A DNA stretch of 64,000 bases from Massilia sp. IC2-278 (GTDB lineage Bacteria > Pseudomonadota > Gammaproteobacteria > Burkholderiales > Burkholderiaceae_D): NCBI RefSeq assembly GCF_020708045.1, contig NZ_JAJFES010000004.1:310001-374000 (forward strand), in the 5' to 3' direction. The notes below the pieces were generated by a model. The model had not been told where the DNA came from, did not search any database, and worked only from the letters and a program-made list of their open reading frames with translations. Every line of letters starts with the position of its first letter. Position 1 is the stretch's first letter. Both the position numbers and the translations under genes were made by a program. Positions 29,818 through 37,771 of this stretch are shown in pieces.

Positions 29818-31143
29818 ATGAGCCATATCATCCACCGCAGCCTGCGCCAGACCCCGCCGGTCGCCGTGGCAGCAAGCGGCGTCACCGTGCGCGACAGCAG
29901 CGGCAAGACCTACATCGACGCCAGCGGCGGCGCCGCCGTGTCTTCGCTCGGCCACGCCCACCCGCACGTGATCGCCGCCATGCACCGCCAGATCGACGCC
30001 TGCGCCTATGCCCACACCGCCTTCTTCACCACCGAGGTGGCCGAGGAACTGGCGGCCAAGCTGGTGTCGAAGGCGCCGGCCGGGATCGACGCGGTCTACC
30101 TGGTCTCAGGCGGTTCGGAAGCAATGGAGACGGCGCTGAAGCTGGCGCGCCAGTATTTCGTCGAAGGCGGCGAACCCCAGCGCAGCGTGTTCATCGCGCG
30201 CCGCCAGAGCTACCACGGCAATACCCTCGGTGCGCTGGCGGTGGGCGGCAATGAATGGCGCCGCAAGCCCTTCGCGCCGCTCTTGATGAACGTGCCGCGC
30301 GTGGCGCCCTGCTACGAATACCGCGACCGCGGCGAGCACCAGAGCCTGGACGACTACACCGCGGGCCTGCTCGACGAACTGGAAACGGCGATCATGAAGG
30401 CGGGGCCGGACAAGGTGATCGCCTTTGTCGCCGAGCCGGTGGTCGGCGCCACGGGCGGCGCGATCCCGCCCACGCCCGGCTACTTCCGCGGTGTGCGCGA
30501 GATCTGCGACCGGCACGGCATCCTGTTCATCGCCGACGAGGTGATGTGCGGGATGGGGCGCACCGGCACCATGTTCGCGATCGAGCAGGACGGGGTGGCG
30601 CCGGACATCATCGCGGTGTCCAAGGGGCTGGGCGCGGGTTACCAGCCGATCGGCGCGGTGCTGGCGCAGGGGGCGATCGTCGAGCGGCTGCGGCGCGGCA
30701 GCGGCAGCTTCCTGCATGGGCACACCTACATCGGGCATTCTGTGGCGGCGGCGGCGGCGCTGGCGGTGCAGGAAGTGATCGAGCGCGACGGCTTGCTGCA
30801 GCAGGTGCAGCGGCGCGGGGCCACGCTCAAGCGCATGCTGGGCGACGTGTTCGGGCAGCATCCGCACGTGGGGGATATCCGCGGGCGCGGGCTGTTCGTG
30901 GGGATCGAGCTGGTGCGCGATCGCGCGAGCAAGGAGCCGTTCGCGCCGCAGCGGCGGCTGCATGCGGCGATCAAGAACGAGGCGATGGCGCGCGGGCTGA
31001 TGGTGTATCCGATGGGCGGGACCATCGATGGGCAGCGTGGGGATCACATCTTGCTGGCGCCGCCGTTCATTGTCAGTGCGTCGGACTTGTCGGAGATCGT
31101 GGCGCGCCTGGCGGAGGCGCTGGATGCGGCGTTGGTGGCGTAG
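29818..31143 (+). CDS. Class III (omega) aminotransferase
   Basis: This 441-residue PLP enzyme is of the acetylornithine/omega-aminotransferase class. The ATG at 29818 has AAGGGGG upstream. Visible are the phosphate-cup VSGGSEAMETALKLAR, the SYHG loop, the cofactor Asp240 in LFIADEVMCGMGRTG and the Schiff-base Lys269 in AVSKGLGAGYQPIGA. The substrate is not evident; close relatives act on diamines, beta-alanine or other omega-amino acids with pyruvate or 2-oxoglutarate. It stands alone, followed by a repeat pair. Confidence 0.92.
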   Translation: MSHIIHRSLRQTPPVAVAASGVTVRDSSGKTYIDASGGAAVSSLGHAHPHVIAAMHRQIDACAYAHTAFFTTEVAEELAAKLVSKAPAGIDAVYLVSGGSEAMETALKLARQYFVEGGEPQRSVFIARRQSYHGNTLGALAVGGNEWRRKPFAPLLMNVPRVAPCYEYRDRGEHQSLDDYTAGLLDELETAIMKAGPDKVIAFVAEPVVGATGGAIPPTPGYFRGVREICDRHGILFIADEVMCGMGRTGTMFAIEQDGVAPDIIAVSKGLGAGYQPIGAVLAQGAIVERLRRGSGSFLHGHTYIGHSVAAAAALAVQEVIERDGLLQQVQRRGATLKRMLGDVFGQHPHVGDIRGRGLFVGIELVRDRASKEPFAPQRRLHAAIKNEAMARGLMVYPMGGTIDGQRGDHILLAPPFIVSASDLSEIVARLAEALDAALVA

Positions 31144-31179
31144 CGCAAACACGTGAAATAGTGTTGGCTGGAACGTAGG

Positions 31180-31309
31180 GTGGGCACCCCGTGCCCACGC
31201 GGAAGCATGCGTTGCGGCTGCTCATTAGACGCGGATCACATGATCATCGGCCAGCGCATCCAGGAGCGTCTCGTTAGCGCGTCGTTCCGCGTGGGCACAG
31301 TGTGCCCAC
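31180..31309. repeat. Inward-facing REP-like hairpin pair
   Basis: GTGGGCAC-CCC-GTGCCCAC (31180-31198) and GTGGGCAC-AGT-GTGCCCAC (31291-31309) have outer CGTAGG / CCGTACGG. The spacer contains GCGGCTGCTC, CATGATCATCGGC and TCGTTAGCGCG, shared with the pair at 22361-22492. It lies between convergent genes. Confidence 0.9.
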
Positions 31310-31348
31310 CGTACGGTCAACGCCGCAGGCCATCGCGCGCGCTATCCT

Positions 31349-32197
31349 TTACTTCGGAAACGCCACCACTTCCGCCTGCTGCTCGCCCAAGCCCGCAATC
31401 CCCAAACGCAGCGTATCGCCCTTCTTGAGGAAGCGCTGCGGCTTACGCCCCATCCCCACGCCCGGCGGCGTGCCGGTGGTGATGATGTCGCCCGGCTCCA
31501 GCGTCATGAAGCGCGAGATGTAGCTCACCAGCTGCGCCACCGTGAACACCATGGTCGAGGTATTCCCGGTCTGCATGCGCTTGCCGTTCACTTCCAGGTA
31601 GAGGTCCAGGTCCTGCACGTCAAAAATTTCATCGCGCGTGACCAGGAACGGCCCCACCGGCCCGAAGGTGTCGCAGCCTTTACCTTTATCCCACTGCGAA
31701 CCCATCTCGAACTGGTAGGCGCGCTCGGTGACGTCGTTCACCACGCAATAACCGGCCACGAACTTCAGCGCCTCTTCCTCGCTCACGTACTGCGCACGCG
31801 TGCCGATGATGACACCCAACTCGACTTCCCAGTCGGTCTTCTTCGAGCCCTTCGGCAGCTGGATCGGATCGTCCGGCCCGTTCAGGCAGCTGGTGGCCTT
31901 GGTGAAGAACACCGGTTCGGCCGGCACCGCGGCGCCGGTTTCGGCCGCGTGGTCGGCGTAGTTCATGCCCACGCCGATGAACTTGCCGACGCGCGCCACC
32001 GGCACGCCCAGGCGCGGGTTGCCGCGCACCAGCGGCAGGGTCTTCCAGTCGACCTTGGCCAGCTTGCGCAGTGCCTTGTCGTTCAATACGGCGGCGTCGA
32101 TGTCCTCGATCACGCCGGACAGGTCGCGCAGGCGCCCTTCTTCGTCGAACAAACCCGGTTTTTCCTTGCCAGGGCGGCCATAGCGCACCAATCTCAT
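31349..32197 (-). CDS. Fumarylacetoacetate hydrolase-family protein
   Basis: The 282-residue protein has a short N-terminal domain and the FAH catalytic fold. FIGVGMNYADHAAETG, PEPVFFTKATSCLNGP-type segments (here PAEPVFFTKAT), the metal-binding DWEVELGVIIG and the end motif TGTPPGVGMG are intact. The family includes acylpyruvate hydrolases, 2-keto-4-pentenoate hydratases and ureidoglycolate-lyase-like enzymes, so only the class can be named. It lies 66 bases after the small cytochrome gene on the same strand but has no evident link with respiration. Confidence 0.9.
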   Translation of the reverse strand: MRLVRYGRPGKEKPGLFDEEGRLRDLSGVIEDIDAAVLNDKALRKLAKVDWKTLPLVRGNPRLGVPVARVGKFIGVGMNYADHAAETGAAVPAEPVFFTKATSCLNGPDDPIQLPKGSKKTDWEVELGVIIGTRAQYVSEEEALKFVAGYCVVNDVTERAYQFEMGSQWDKGKGCDTFGPVGPFLVTRDEIFDVQDLDLYLEVNGKRMQTGNTSTMVFTVAQLVSYISRFMTLEPGDIITTGTPPGVGMGRKPQRFLKKGDTLRLGIAGLGEQQAEVVAFPK

Positions 32198-32263
32198 CGT
32201 CTTATCCTGTGTCGTGCGTCCGGTGCCACCGTGGCGCCGGACAAAGAACGCATGATACCAAGC

Positions 32264-32629
32264 TTACTTCTTGAGAGTCAGCAGGTAGGCGCTCATGTCG
32301 AGGGCCTCGCGCTCGCTCACGCCCATGGCCGGCATCGCGGTGCCGGGGTCGATGGTCTGCGGTTCTCGGATCCAGCGCACCAGGTTGGCCTGGGTGTTCG
32401 GCAGATTGCCGCCGATGTACTGGCGGTCGCCCAGGTCGTCGAGCGTGCGGCCGACGTAGACCTCGGAGCCGGTCACGCCGGGGATCATGTGGCAGGCGCG
32501 GCAGGCATGCTGGGCCAGCGCGACGCGGCCGCGCTCGGGGTCGCCCTGCAGGCCGGCCGGCGCTTCGTTCGGTTTGCCGCAGCCGGCCAGCAGCGCCAGC
32601 AGCAGGGTCGGGAGAAGGAGGCGGCTCAT
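32264..32629 (-). CDS. Small c-type cytochrome lipoprotein
   Basis: The 121-residue protein starts with a lipoprotein signal (LLLALLAGCGK, lipobox Cys) and has a single haem-binding CRACH with a distal Met near PAMGVSERE. It is predicted to be anchored to a membrane on the periplasmic side and to carry electrons. Its ATG overlaps the previous cytochrome stop as ATGA. It is similar in plan to the cytochrome at 33305 on the other strand (CAACH, PGTLMPDVGVSPEE), suggesting duplication across the divergent promoter. Confidence 0.88.
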   Translation of the reverse strand: MSRLLLPTLLLALLAGCGKPNEAPAGLQGDPERGRVALAQHACRACHMIPGVTGSEVYVGRTLDDLGDRQYIGGNLPNTQANLVRWIREPQTIDPGTAMPAMGVSEREALDMSAYLLTLKK

Positions 32630-33207
32630 GGCGCATCCTCCGCCATCGGCGCGGTGACCGGCGTGGCCGTGTTCACCTGGGTGTTCGTGACGGCGCCATA
32701 CTCGCGCGCCGACAGTGTCGGCAGCACGCCCATGAAGGCGACCACCGCCCAGGTATCGGCTTCGCTCATGTGGTATTCCCAGGCGGGCATGCCGCTCATC
32801 TTGATGCCCTTGCGCGTGATCCAGTACAGCTCGCGCTGGCCCCAGCGCTTGCCGGCGTCGATCAGCGGGCCGGGCACCGGCTGCATGCTTTGCCCGATCG
32901 GCGACTGGGCAAAGCCGGGGCCGCCGTGGCACTGGGCGCAATTGGCGGCATACAGGGCCGCGCCGCGCTTGATCTGCTGCGGGTCGCCGAGCTTCGGCAC
33001 CTCGACGTCGCGCGCGTAATGGCGCACCGAGTAATGCATGCCGGTTTCCAGCACCGTGTACACCGGCTGCCAGTGCGAACTGATGGCGGTGATGTCGTAC
33101 CAGCCGGCGCGCAGCACGATCCCGCCGATGGCAGCGGCGGCAAGCCCGGTAACGGCAAGCGTGGCCGCGATGGTTTTCAGGATCAGGCGTTGGCGGTTCG
33201 ACGACAT
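32626..33207 (-). CDS. Membrane-anchored c-type cytochrome
   Basis: From the ATG at 33207 the protein has 193 residues, with one N-terminal hydrophobic anchor (ILKTIAATLAVTGLAAAAIG) and a periplasmic domain with one CAQCH haem site and candidate axial Met residues in GIKMSGMPAWEYH. The C-terminus is Thr/Ala/Pro-rich. It resembles cytochrome c domains that serve as electron donors to quinol or cytochrome oxidases. It forms a coupled pair with the downstream lipoprotein cytochrome and diverges from the oxidase operon by 97 bases of AT-rich, promoter-like DNA. Confidence 0.88.
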   Translation of the reverse strand: MSSNRQRLILKTIAATLAVTGLAAAAIGGIVLRAGWYDITAISSHWQPVYTVLETGMHYSVRHYARDVEVPKLGDPQQIKRGAALYAANCAQCHGGPGFAQSPIGQSMQPVPGPLIDAGKRWGQRELYWITRKGIKMSGMPAWEYHMSEADTWAVVAFMGVLPTLSAREYGAVTNTQVNTATPVTAPMAEDAP

Positions 33208-33304
33208 CGGTTCCGTTTCAAGGGGCGCACACAGTTGAAAATAAGATATTGCTATTCTTGTATTATAAAGAGACCCCGGTTTTTCGTTATTTCGAATTGT
33301 GCGC

Positions 33305-33706
33305 ATGCTCCTTCTCTCTCATTCCCCGACCTCCCGATGTTGGCCCAGGCTGCTCGGTGCGCTGCTGTGTGCAGGCGCGCTGGCCGGCTGCGGCAAGGAG
33401 GAGGCGGTTGCGCCGTCCGTTGCCGGCGGCGACCCGAAACAGGGCCAGCACCTGATCGCGCAATACCAGTGCGCGGCCTGCCACCGGATACCCGAAGTGC
33501 CCGGCGCGCACGGCAACGCCGGCCCACCACTGGACGCCTTCGGACGCAAGAGCTACATCGCCGGCGGCATCCCGAACGTTCCCGACAACCTGATCCGCTG
33601 GCTCGATAATCCGCAAGCCATGAAACCCGGCACCCTGATGCCGGACGTGGGCGTCTCCCCCGAGGAAGCGCGCCACATGGCGGCCTACCTGTACACGCTG
33701 GAATGA
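33305..33706 (+). CDS. c-type cytochrome lipoprotein, first gene of the oxidase operon
   Basis: The 133-residue protein has a lipoprotein signal (GALLCAGALAGCGK), one CAACH haem site and distal Met in GTLMPDVGVSPEEAR. A GTG 6 bases upstream is an alternative start. It overlaps the subunit II gene as ATGA, so it is probably the dedicated electron donor or an accessory haem subunit of the oxidase. Confidence 0.88.
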   Translation: MLLLSHSPTSRCWPRLLGALLCAGALAGCGKEEAVAPSVAGGDPKQGQHLIAQYQCAACHRIPEVPGAHGNAGPPLDAFGRKSYIAGGIPNVPDNLIRWLDNPQAMKPGTLMPDVGVSPEEARHMAAYLYTLE

Positions 33707-34695
33707 GCGCCGCGATGCCTGTTGAACCGAGCGCGACCGCGCAATCGGTCCTGCACCCGGCAGGGCCCGATGCCTCCATCATCGCCGACTTCGCCTGGGT
33801 ACTGTTCGGCGGCGGCGCCCTCATCTTCATCGGCGTGATGGCCCTGCTTGTGCTGGCCGTGCGCCGCCGTCCCGAGCCGGTGAATGCGCGGCGCTGGATC
33901 GTCGGCGCCGGCTTCGCCTTCCCGGTGGTGGTGCTGAGCATCCTGCTGGTGTGGAGCACCTGGCGCAGCGCCGAGCTCACGCCGCAGACCTCGAAAGGCG
34001 CCTTCACGGTCGGCGTCACCGCCAAGATGTGGTGGTGGGAAGTGCGCTACCACGACCCGGCCAGCGGACGCCAGATCGCCAGCGCCAACGAGATCCGCAT
34101 CCCGGTCGGGCGCCCGGTTTACATCGGCCTGACGTCGAGCGACGTGATCCACAGCCTGTGGATTCCGGCCCTGAACGGCAAGATGGATACCGTCCCGGGC
34201 CGCGTCACCGGCCTGACACTGCGCGCCGACAAGCCCGGCGTCTACCGCGGCCAGTGCGCCGAATACTGCGGCGAGCAGCATGCGCGCATGGCCCTGCACG
34301 TGGTGGCGATGCCGCAGGACGAGTTCGACCGCTGGCTGGCAAAGGAAGCACAGCCGGCCGCGTCGACCGCCGGCGCCCCGAACGAGCAGCTGCTCGAACG
34401 CGGCCGCGCCGCCTTCCTGCAGCAGCGCTGCCAGGCCTGCCACACGGTGCGCGGCATCGGCGACACCGGCGGCGTGGAGGCCCTCGCCGAGAATGCGCTC
34501 CTCGGCCCCGACCTGACCCACATCGGCAGCCGCCTGCACATCGCCGCCGGCACCCTGCGCAACCACCGCGGCACCCTGGCCGGCTGGGTGGCCGACCCGC
34601 AGGCGATCAAGCCCGGCGCGCGCATGCCGGCCGCCGCCGACCTCGATGGCGAAACCCTGCACGCCCTCGCGGCCTACCTGGAACACCTGAAATGA
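33703..34695 (+). CDS. coxB: Cytochrome c oxidase subunit II with fused cytochrome c domain
   Basis: Subunit II accepts electrons from cytochrome c at its CuA centre. The 330-residue protein has two membrane spans (about 28-52 and 66-87), a cupredoxin domain and the full CuA ligand set: His150, Cys185, Glu187, Cys189, His193 and Met196 (CAEYCGEQHARM). A C-terminal cytochrome c domain carries CQACH (243-247), making this a caa3-type subunit. Translation is coupled on both sides by ATGA overlaps. There is no cleavable signal peptide. Confidence 0.95.
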   Translation: MSAAMPVEPSATAQSVLHPAGPDASIIADFAWVLFGGGALIFIGVMALLVLAVRRRPEPVNARRWIVGAGFAFPVVVLSILLVWSTWRSAELTPQTSKGAFTVGVTAKMWWWEVRYHDPASGRQIASANEIRIPVGRPVYIGLTSSDVIHSLWIPALNGKMDTVPGRVTGLTLRADKPGVYRGQCAEYCGEQHARMALHVVAMPQDEFDRWLAKEAQPAASTAGAPNEQLLERGRAAFLQQRCQACHTVRGIGDTGGVEALAENALLGPDLTHIGSRLHIAAGTLRNHRGTLAGWVADPQAIKPGARMPAAADLDGETLHALAAYLEHLK

Positions 34696-37214
34696 CCGAT
34701 ACCGCAGCACGCTCACCCGCATCGCTACCCAGCTCCTTGCCGCGGCCGGCGCAGGAATTCCCGCGCCTGGAAAAGACCTGGGTCACGCCGAGCGGCCTGC
34801 GCTTCCTCACCAGCGTCAACAACACGAACATCGGCCTGCTCTACATCGGCACCGCCCTGCTGTTCTTCCTGCTGGCGGGCGTGCTGGGCCTGCTGATGCG
34901 CGCCCAGCTGGCCGTGCCCGACAACGACCTGCTCTCGCCCTCGACCTACAACCAGGTCTTCACCATGCACGGCAGCGTGATGATGTTCCTGTTCGCGATT
35001 CCGATCGTGGAAGCGCTGGCCGTCTACCTGCTGCCGAACATGCTGGGCGCACGCGACCTGCCCTTCCCGCGCCTGTCGGCCTATGCCTACTGGGCCTACG
35101 CCATCGGCGGCCTGGCCTTCTTCTGCACCCTGTTCGTCGGCCTGGCGCCGGACGGCGGCTGGTTCATGTACCCGCCGCTCACGGGCAAGCAGTATTCGCC
35201 AGGGCTGAACGCCGACTTCTGGCTGCTCGGGATCGGCTTCATCGAGATTTCCGCGATTGCCGGCGCCATCGAACTGATCGTCGGCATCCTGTTTACGCGC
35301 GCGCCGGGCATGACGCTTTCGCGCATGCCGGTGTATGCCTGGGCCATGCTGGTGGTCGGCATCATGATCGTATTCGCCTTCCCGGCGGTGATCGCCGGCA
35401 CCGCCCTGCTGGAGATGGAACGCGCCTTCGAATGGCCCTTCTTCGACGCCACGCGCGGCGGCGACCCCGTGCTGTGGCAGCATTTGTTCTGGTTCTTCGG
35501 CCACCCCGAGGTCTACATCATCTTCCTGCCGGCGGCCGGCATGGTCTCGACCATGATCCCGACGATTGCCGGCACCGCCCTGGTCGGCCGCCGCGCCATC
35601 ATCGTGGCCCTGGTGGTGGTCTGCTTCTTCAGCTTCGCACTCTGGGCCCACCACATGTTCACGGCGGGTCTCGGCATCATGACGATGAGCTTCGTCTCGG
35701 CCGCCAGCATGGCCGTGGCCGTGCCTACCGCGATCCAGGTATTCGCCTGGATCGCCACGCTGTGGAAGGGCAAGGTGACGATGAACGCGCCGGCCCTGTT
35801 CCTGGGCGGCTTCATGTTCATTTTCGTGCTCGGCGGCCTGACCGGTGTGATGGTGGCCCTGCTGCCCTTCGACTGGCAGGTGCACGACACCTACTTCATC
35901 GTCGCCCACTTCCATTACGTGCTGATCGGCGGGATGGTGTTCCCGGTGTTCGCCGGCCTGTACTACTGGATCCCGCTGATCAAGGGCCAGTGCCTGTCCG
36001 AGCGCGTGGCGCGCTGGGCCTTCTGGCTGATGTTCGGCGGCTTCAATCTCGCCTTCTTCCCGATGCACATCACGGGTTTGCTGGGCATGCCGCGCCGGGT
36101 GTACACCTATCCGGCCGAGATGGAGTGGCAGGTGCTGAACATGGTGTCCACGGTCGGCGCCTTCGTGTTCGCGCTGGGCGTGGTCGTGTTCACGGTGGAC
36201 CTGGTCCGCACCCAGCGCCGCCCGTCGAAAGCGCCGGGCAATCCGTGGAATGCCTCGACGCTGGAATGGCTGCCGTCGGAAGACTACGCCACGCGCAGCA
36301 TCCCGCTCATCACCTCGGTCGATCCCCTCTGGGAACAGCCGGGTTTGTCGGAACAGGTGGAAGCGGGCCAGCACTACCTGCCCGGCACCGTAACCGGCAA
36401 GCGCGAGACCATCGCCACCAGCCCGATCGGCGCGCGGCCCACCTACCTGATGATCCTGCCCGGCGACAGCTGGCTGCCGCTGATCGCCGCCGCCGGCACC
36501 GCCGGCTTCTTCCTGCTGCTGACGGTGAAGGCGACCTGGCTGGCCTGGACCTGCGGCCTGGTGGCCATCGGCTGCACCATGGCCTGGCTGTGGGAATCCG
36601 ACGCCAAGCCGCCGGTGAAGGAAGCGCACGTGTCGGACGACCTGGTGCTGCCAGTCGGGGCGCGCGGCAAGAACTCGCATTCGTGGTGGGCGACCATCAT
36701 CATGCTGATCGTCGACGCCATCATCTTCGCTTCGCTGGTGTTCGCCTACATCCACATCTCGATGCGGCTGATCGTCTGCCCGCCGCCGACGGCCGGCTTG
36801 CCGGAGCCGATGTGGCAGCTGCTCTCGAGCGGCCTGCTGCTGGGTGCGGCGGGCCTGATGTATGCAGCCACGCGCGCCGTCGGCAAGCGGCGCCTGCCCT
36901 GGCTGGCGCTGGCCGCGGTGGCCTGCGTGATTGCCGCCTTCGGCGCCGACTTCTACGGTTACCAGCTGGCCGGCCTGGCGCCGCGCCGCCTGGCCTGGAG
37001 CGCGACCATTGCGGCGATGCTGACCTACCAGGGCCTGCACGTGGTGCTGACGGTGCTGGTCGGCCTCTACCTGGCGGTGCGCGGCTGGTGCGGACGCATC
37101 GGCGAACACCACCGCGCCACGCTCGATAACACGGCGCTGATCGTGTACTACACCGTGCTGCAGGGGATCGTGGCGGCGGTGGTGGTGCATGGCGTGCCCA
37201 TGCTGATGGATTGA
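34692..37214 (+). CDS. coxA: Cytochrome c oxidase subunit I fused to a subunit III-like domain
   Basis: This is the catalytic subunit of a haem-copper oxidase that reduces oxygen to water while pumping protons. The 840-residue protein starts with an ATG overlapping the coxB stop. The first about 540 residues contain about 12 membrane spans with haem a His in TMHGSVMMF, CuB ligands and the cross-linked Tyr in FFGHPEVYIIF, HHMF, and the haem a3/a His in VHDTYFIVAHFHYV. After a hydrophilic linker, about 6 further spans resemble subunit III, so I-III fusion is likely (caa3/ba-type operons show this). No separate ctaE or ctaG is seen nearby. Confidence 0.94.
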   Translation: MTDTAARSPASLPSSLPRPAQEFPRLEKTWVTPSGLRFLTSVNNTNIGLLYIGTALLFFLLAGVLGLLMRAQLAVPDNDLLSPSTYNQVFTMHGSVMMFLFAIPIVEALAVYLLPNMLGARDLPFPRLSAYAYWAYAIGGLAFFCTLFVGLAPDGGWFMYPPLTGKQYSPGLNADFWLLGIGFIEISAIAGAIELIVGILFTRAPGMTLSRMPVYAWAMLVVGIMIVFAFPAVIAGTALLEMERAFEWPFFDATRGGDPVLWQHLFWFFGHPEVYIIFLPAAGMVSTMIPTIAGTALVGRRAIIVALVVVCFFSFALWAHHMFTAGLGIMTMSFVSAASMAVAVPTAIQVFAWIATLWKGKVTMNAPALFLGGFMFIFVLGGLTGVMVALLPFDWQVHDTYFIVAHFHYVLIGGMVFPVFAGLYYWIPLIKGQCLSERVARWAFWLMFGGFNLAFFPMHITGLLGMPRRVYTYPAEMEWQVLNMVSTVGAFVFALGVVVFTVDLVRTQRRPSKAPGNPWNASTLEWLPSEDYATRSIPLITSVDPLWEQPGLSEQVEAGQHYLPGTVTGKRETIATSPIGARPTYLMILPGDSWLPLIAAAGTAGFFLLLTVKATWLAWTCGLVAIGCTMAWLWESDAKPPVKEAHVSDDLVLPVGARGKNSHSWWATIIMLIVDAIIFASLVFAYIHISMRLIVCPPPTAGLPEPMWQLLSSGLLLGAAGLMYAATRAVGKRRLPWLALAAVACVIAAFGADFYGYQLAGLAPRRLAWSATIAAMLTYQGLHVVLTVLVGLYLAVRGWCGRIGEHHRATLDNTALIVYYTVLQGIVAAVVVHGVPMLMD

Positions 37215-37216
37215 CG

Positions 37217-37549
37217 ATGCGCGAACGATTTTTCAGGAAGCTGATGCGCGGGACCCTGCCGCTGCTGGTGTGGGCGGCGCACTTCGCCGCCTGCTATGTG
37301 TTCGTGGCGGCGCAGTGCAGTCCGCTGGGGTATGAGCCGGGGTATCCGCAGCGCTGGCCGCTGGCGCTGTTCACGGCCGCGGCGCTGGCGGTGTGCGGGT
37401 GGCTGGTGTGGAAGTGGCGCGGGACCTTGCAGCGGGCGGACGAACGTACGCCGCTGCTGGACTGGGCGGCGGCGGGGTCGGCGCTGTTGTCGTTCGTGGG
37501 GATTATCTGGACGTCGGTGCCGATGTGGCTGGTGGAGGGCTGCAAGTAA
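37217..37549 (+). CDS. Small membrane protein at the end of the oxidase operon
   Basis: About 110 residues with three hydrophobic segments (LLVWAAHFAACYVFVAAQC; ALFTAAALAVCGWLVW; AAAGSALLSFVGIIWTSVP). It begins 2 bases after coxA; a TTG at 37211 overlapping the coxA stop is an alternative start. Its position suggests a small oxidase subunit or assembly factor, but I recognise no family and the assignment rests on context. Confidence 0.75.
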   Translation: MRERFFRKLMRGTLPLLVWAAHFAACYVFVAAQCSPLGYEPGYPQRWPLALFTAAALAVCGWLVWKWRGTLQRADERTPLLDWAAAGSALLSFVGIIWTSVPMWLVEGCK

Positions 37550-37575
37550 GCGGAGCCCATGGCCTCAACCGTACG

Positions 37576-37751
37576 GTGGGCACGCTGTGCCCACGCGGAT
37601 ATATGAACGGTGTTGGCCGCATCGCGACCGTTCGGATTGATTATTGTTAGCGTCACGAATGATCATTCGGAAACGCTAGCAATGGTACGAAATCATCGAC
37701 AGGAATAAAGCCAACACCATGCACGCATCCGCGTGGGCACGGGGTGCCCAC
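37576..37751. repeat. Inward-facing REP-like hairpin pair with long structured spacer
   Basis: GTGGGCAC-GCT-GTGCCCAC (37576-37594) and GTGGGCAC-GGG-GTGCCCAC (37733-37751) enclose about 140 bases. The spacer itself is nested-palindromic: GCGGAT / ATCCGC, GGTGTTGGC / GCCAACACC and GTTAGCGT / ACGCTAGC occur in mirrored order around GAATGATCATTC. The complete element could fold into a single long hairpin. It lies between convergent genes. Confidence 0.88.
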
Positions 37752-37771
37752 CGTACGGTTACAGCCGCAGG

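Noticed and set aside
34725..37190. 821-codon minus-strand frame over the oxidase gene
   Set aside because: Opposite strand is an unmistakable subunit I gene with all haem and copper ligands; the shadow translation is Gln/His/Arg-rich and resembles no protein.
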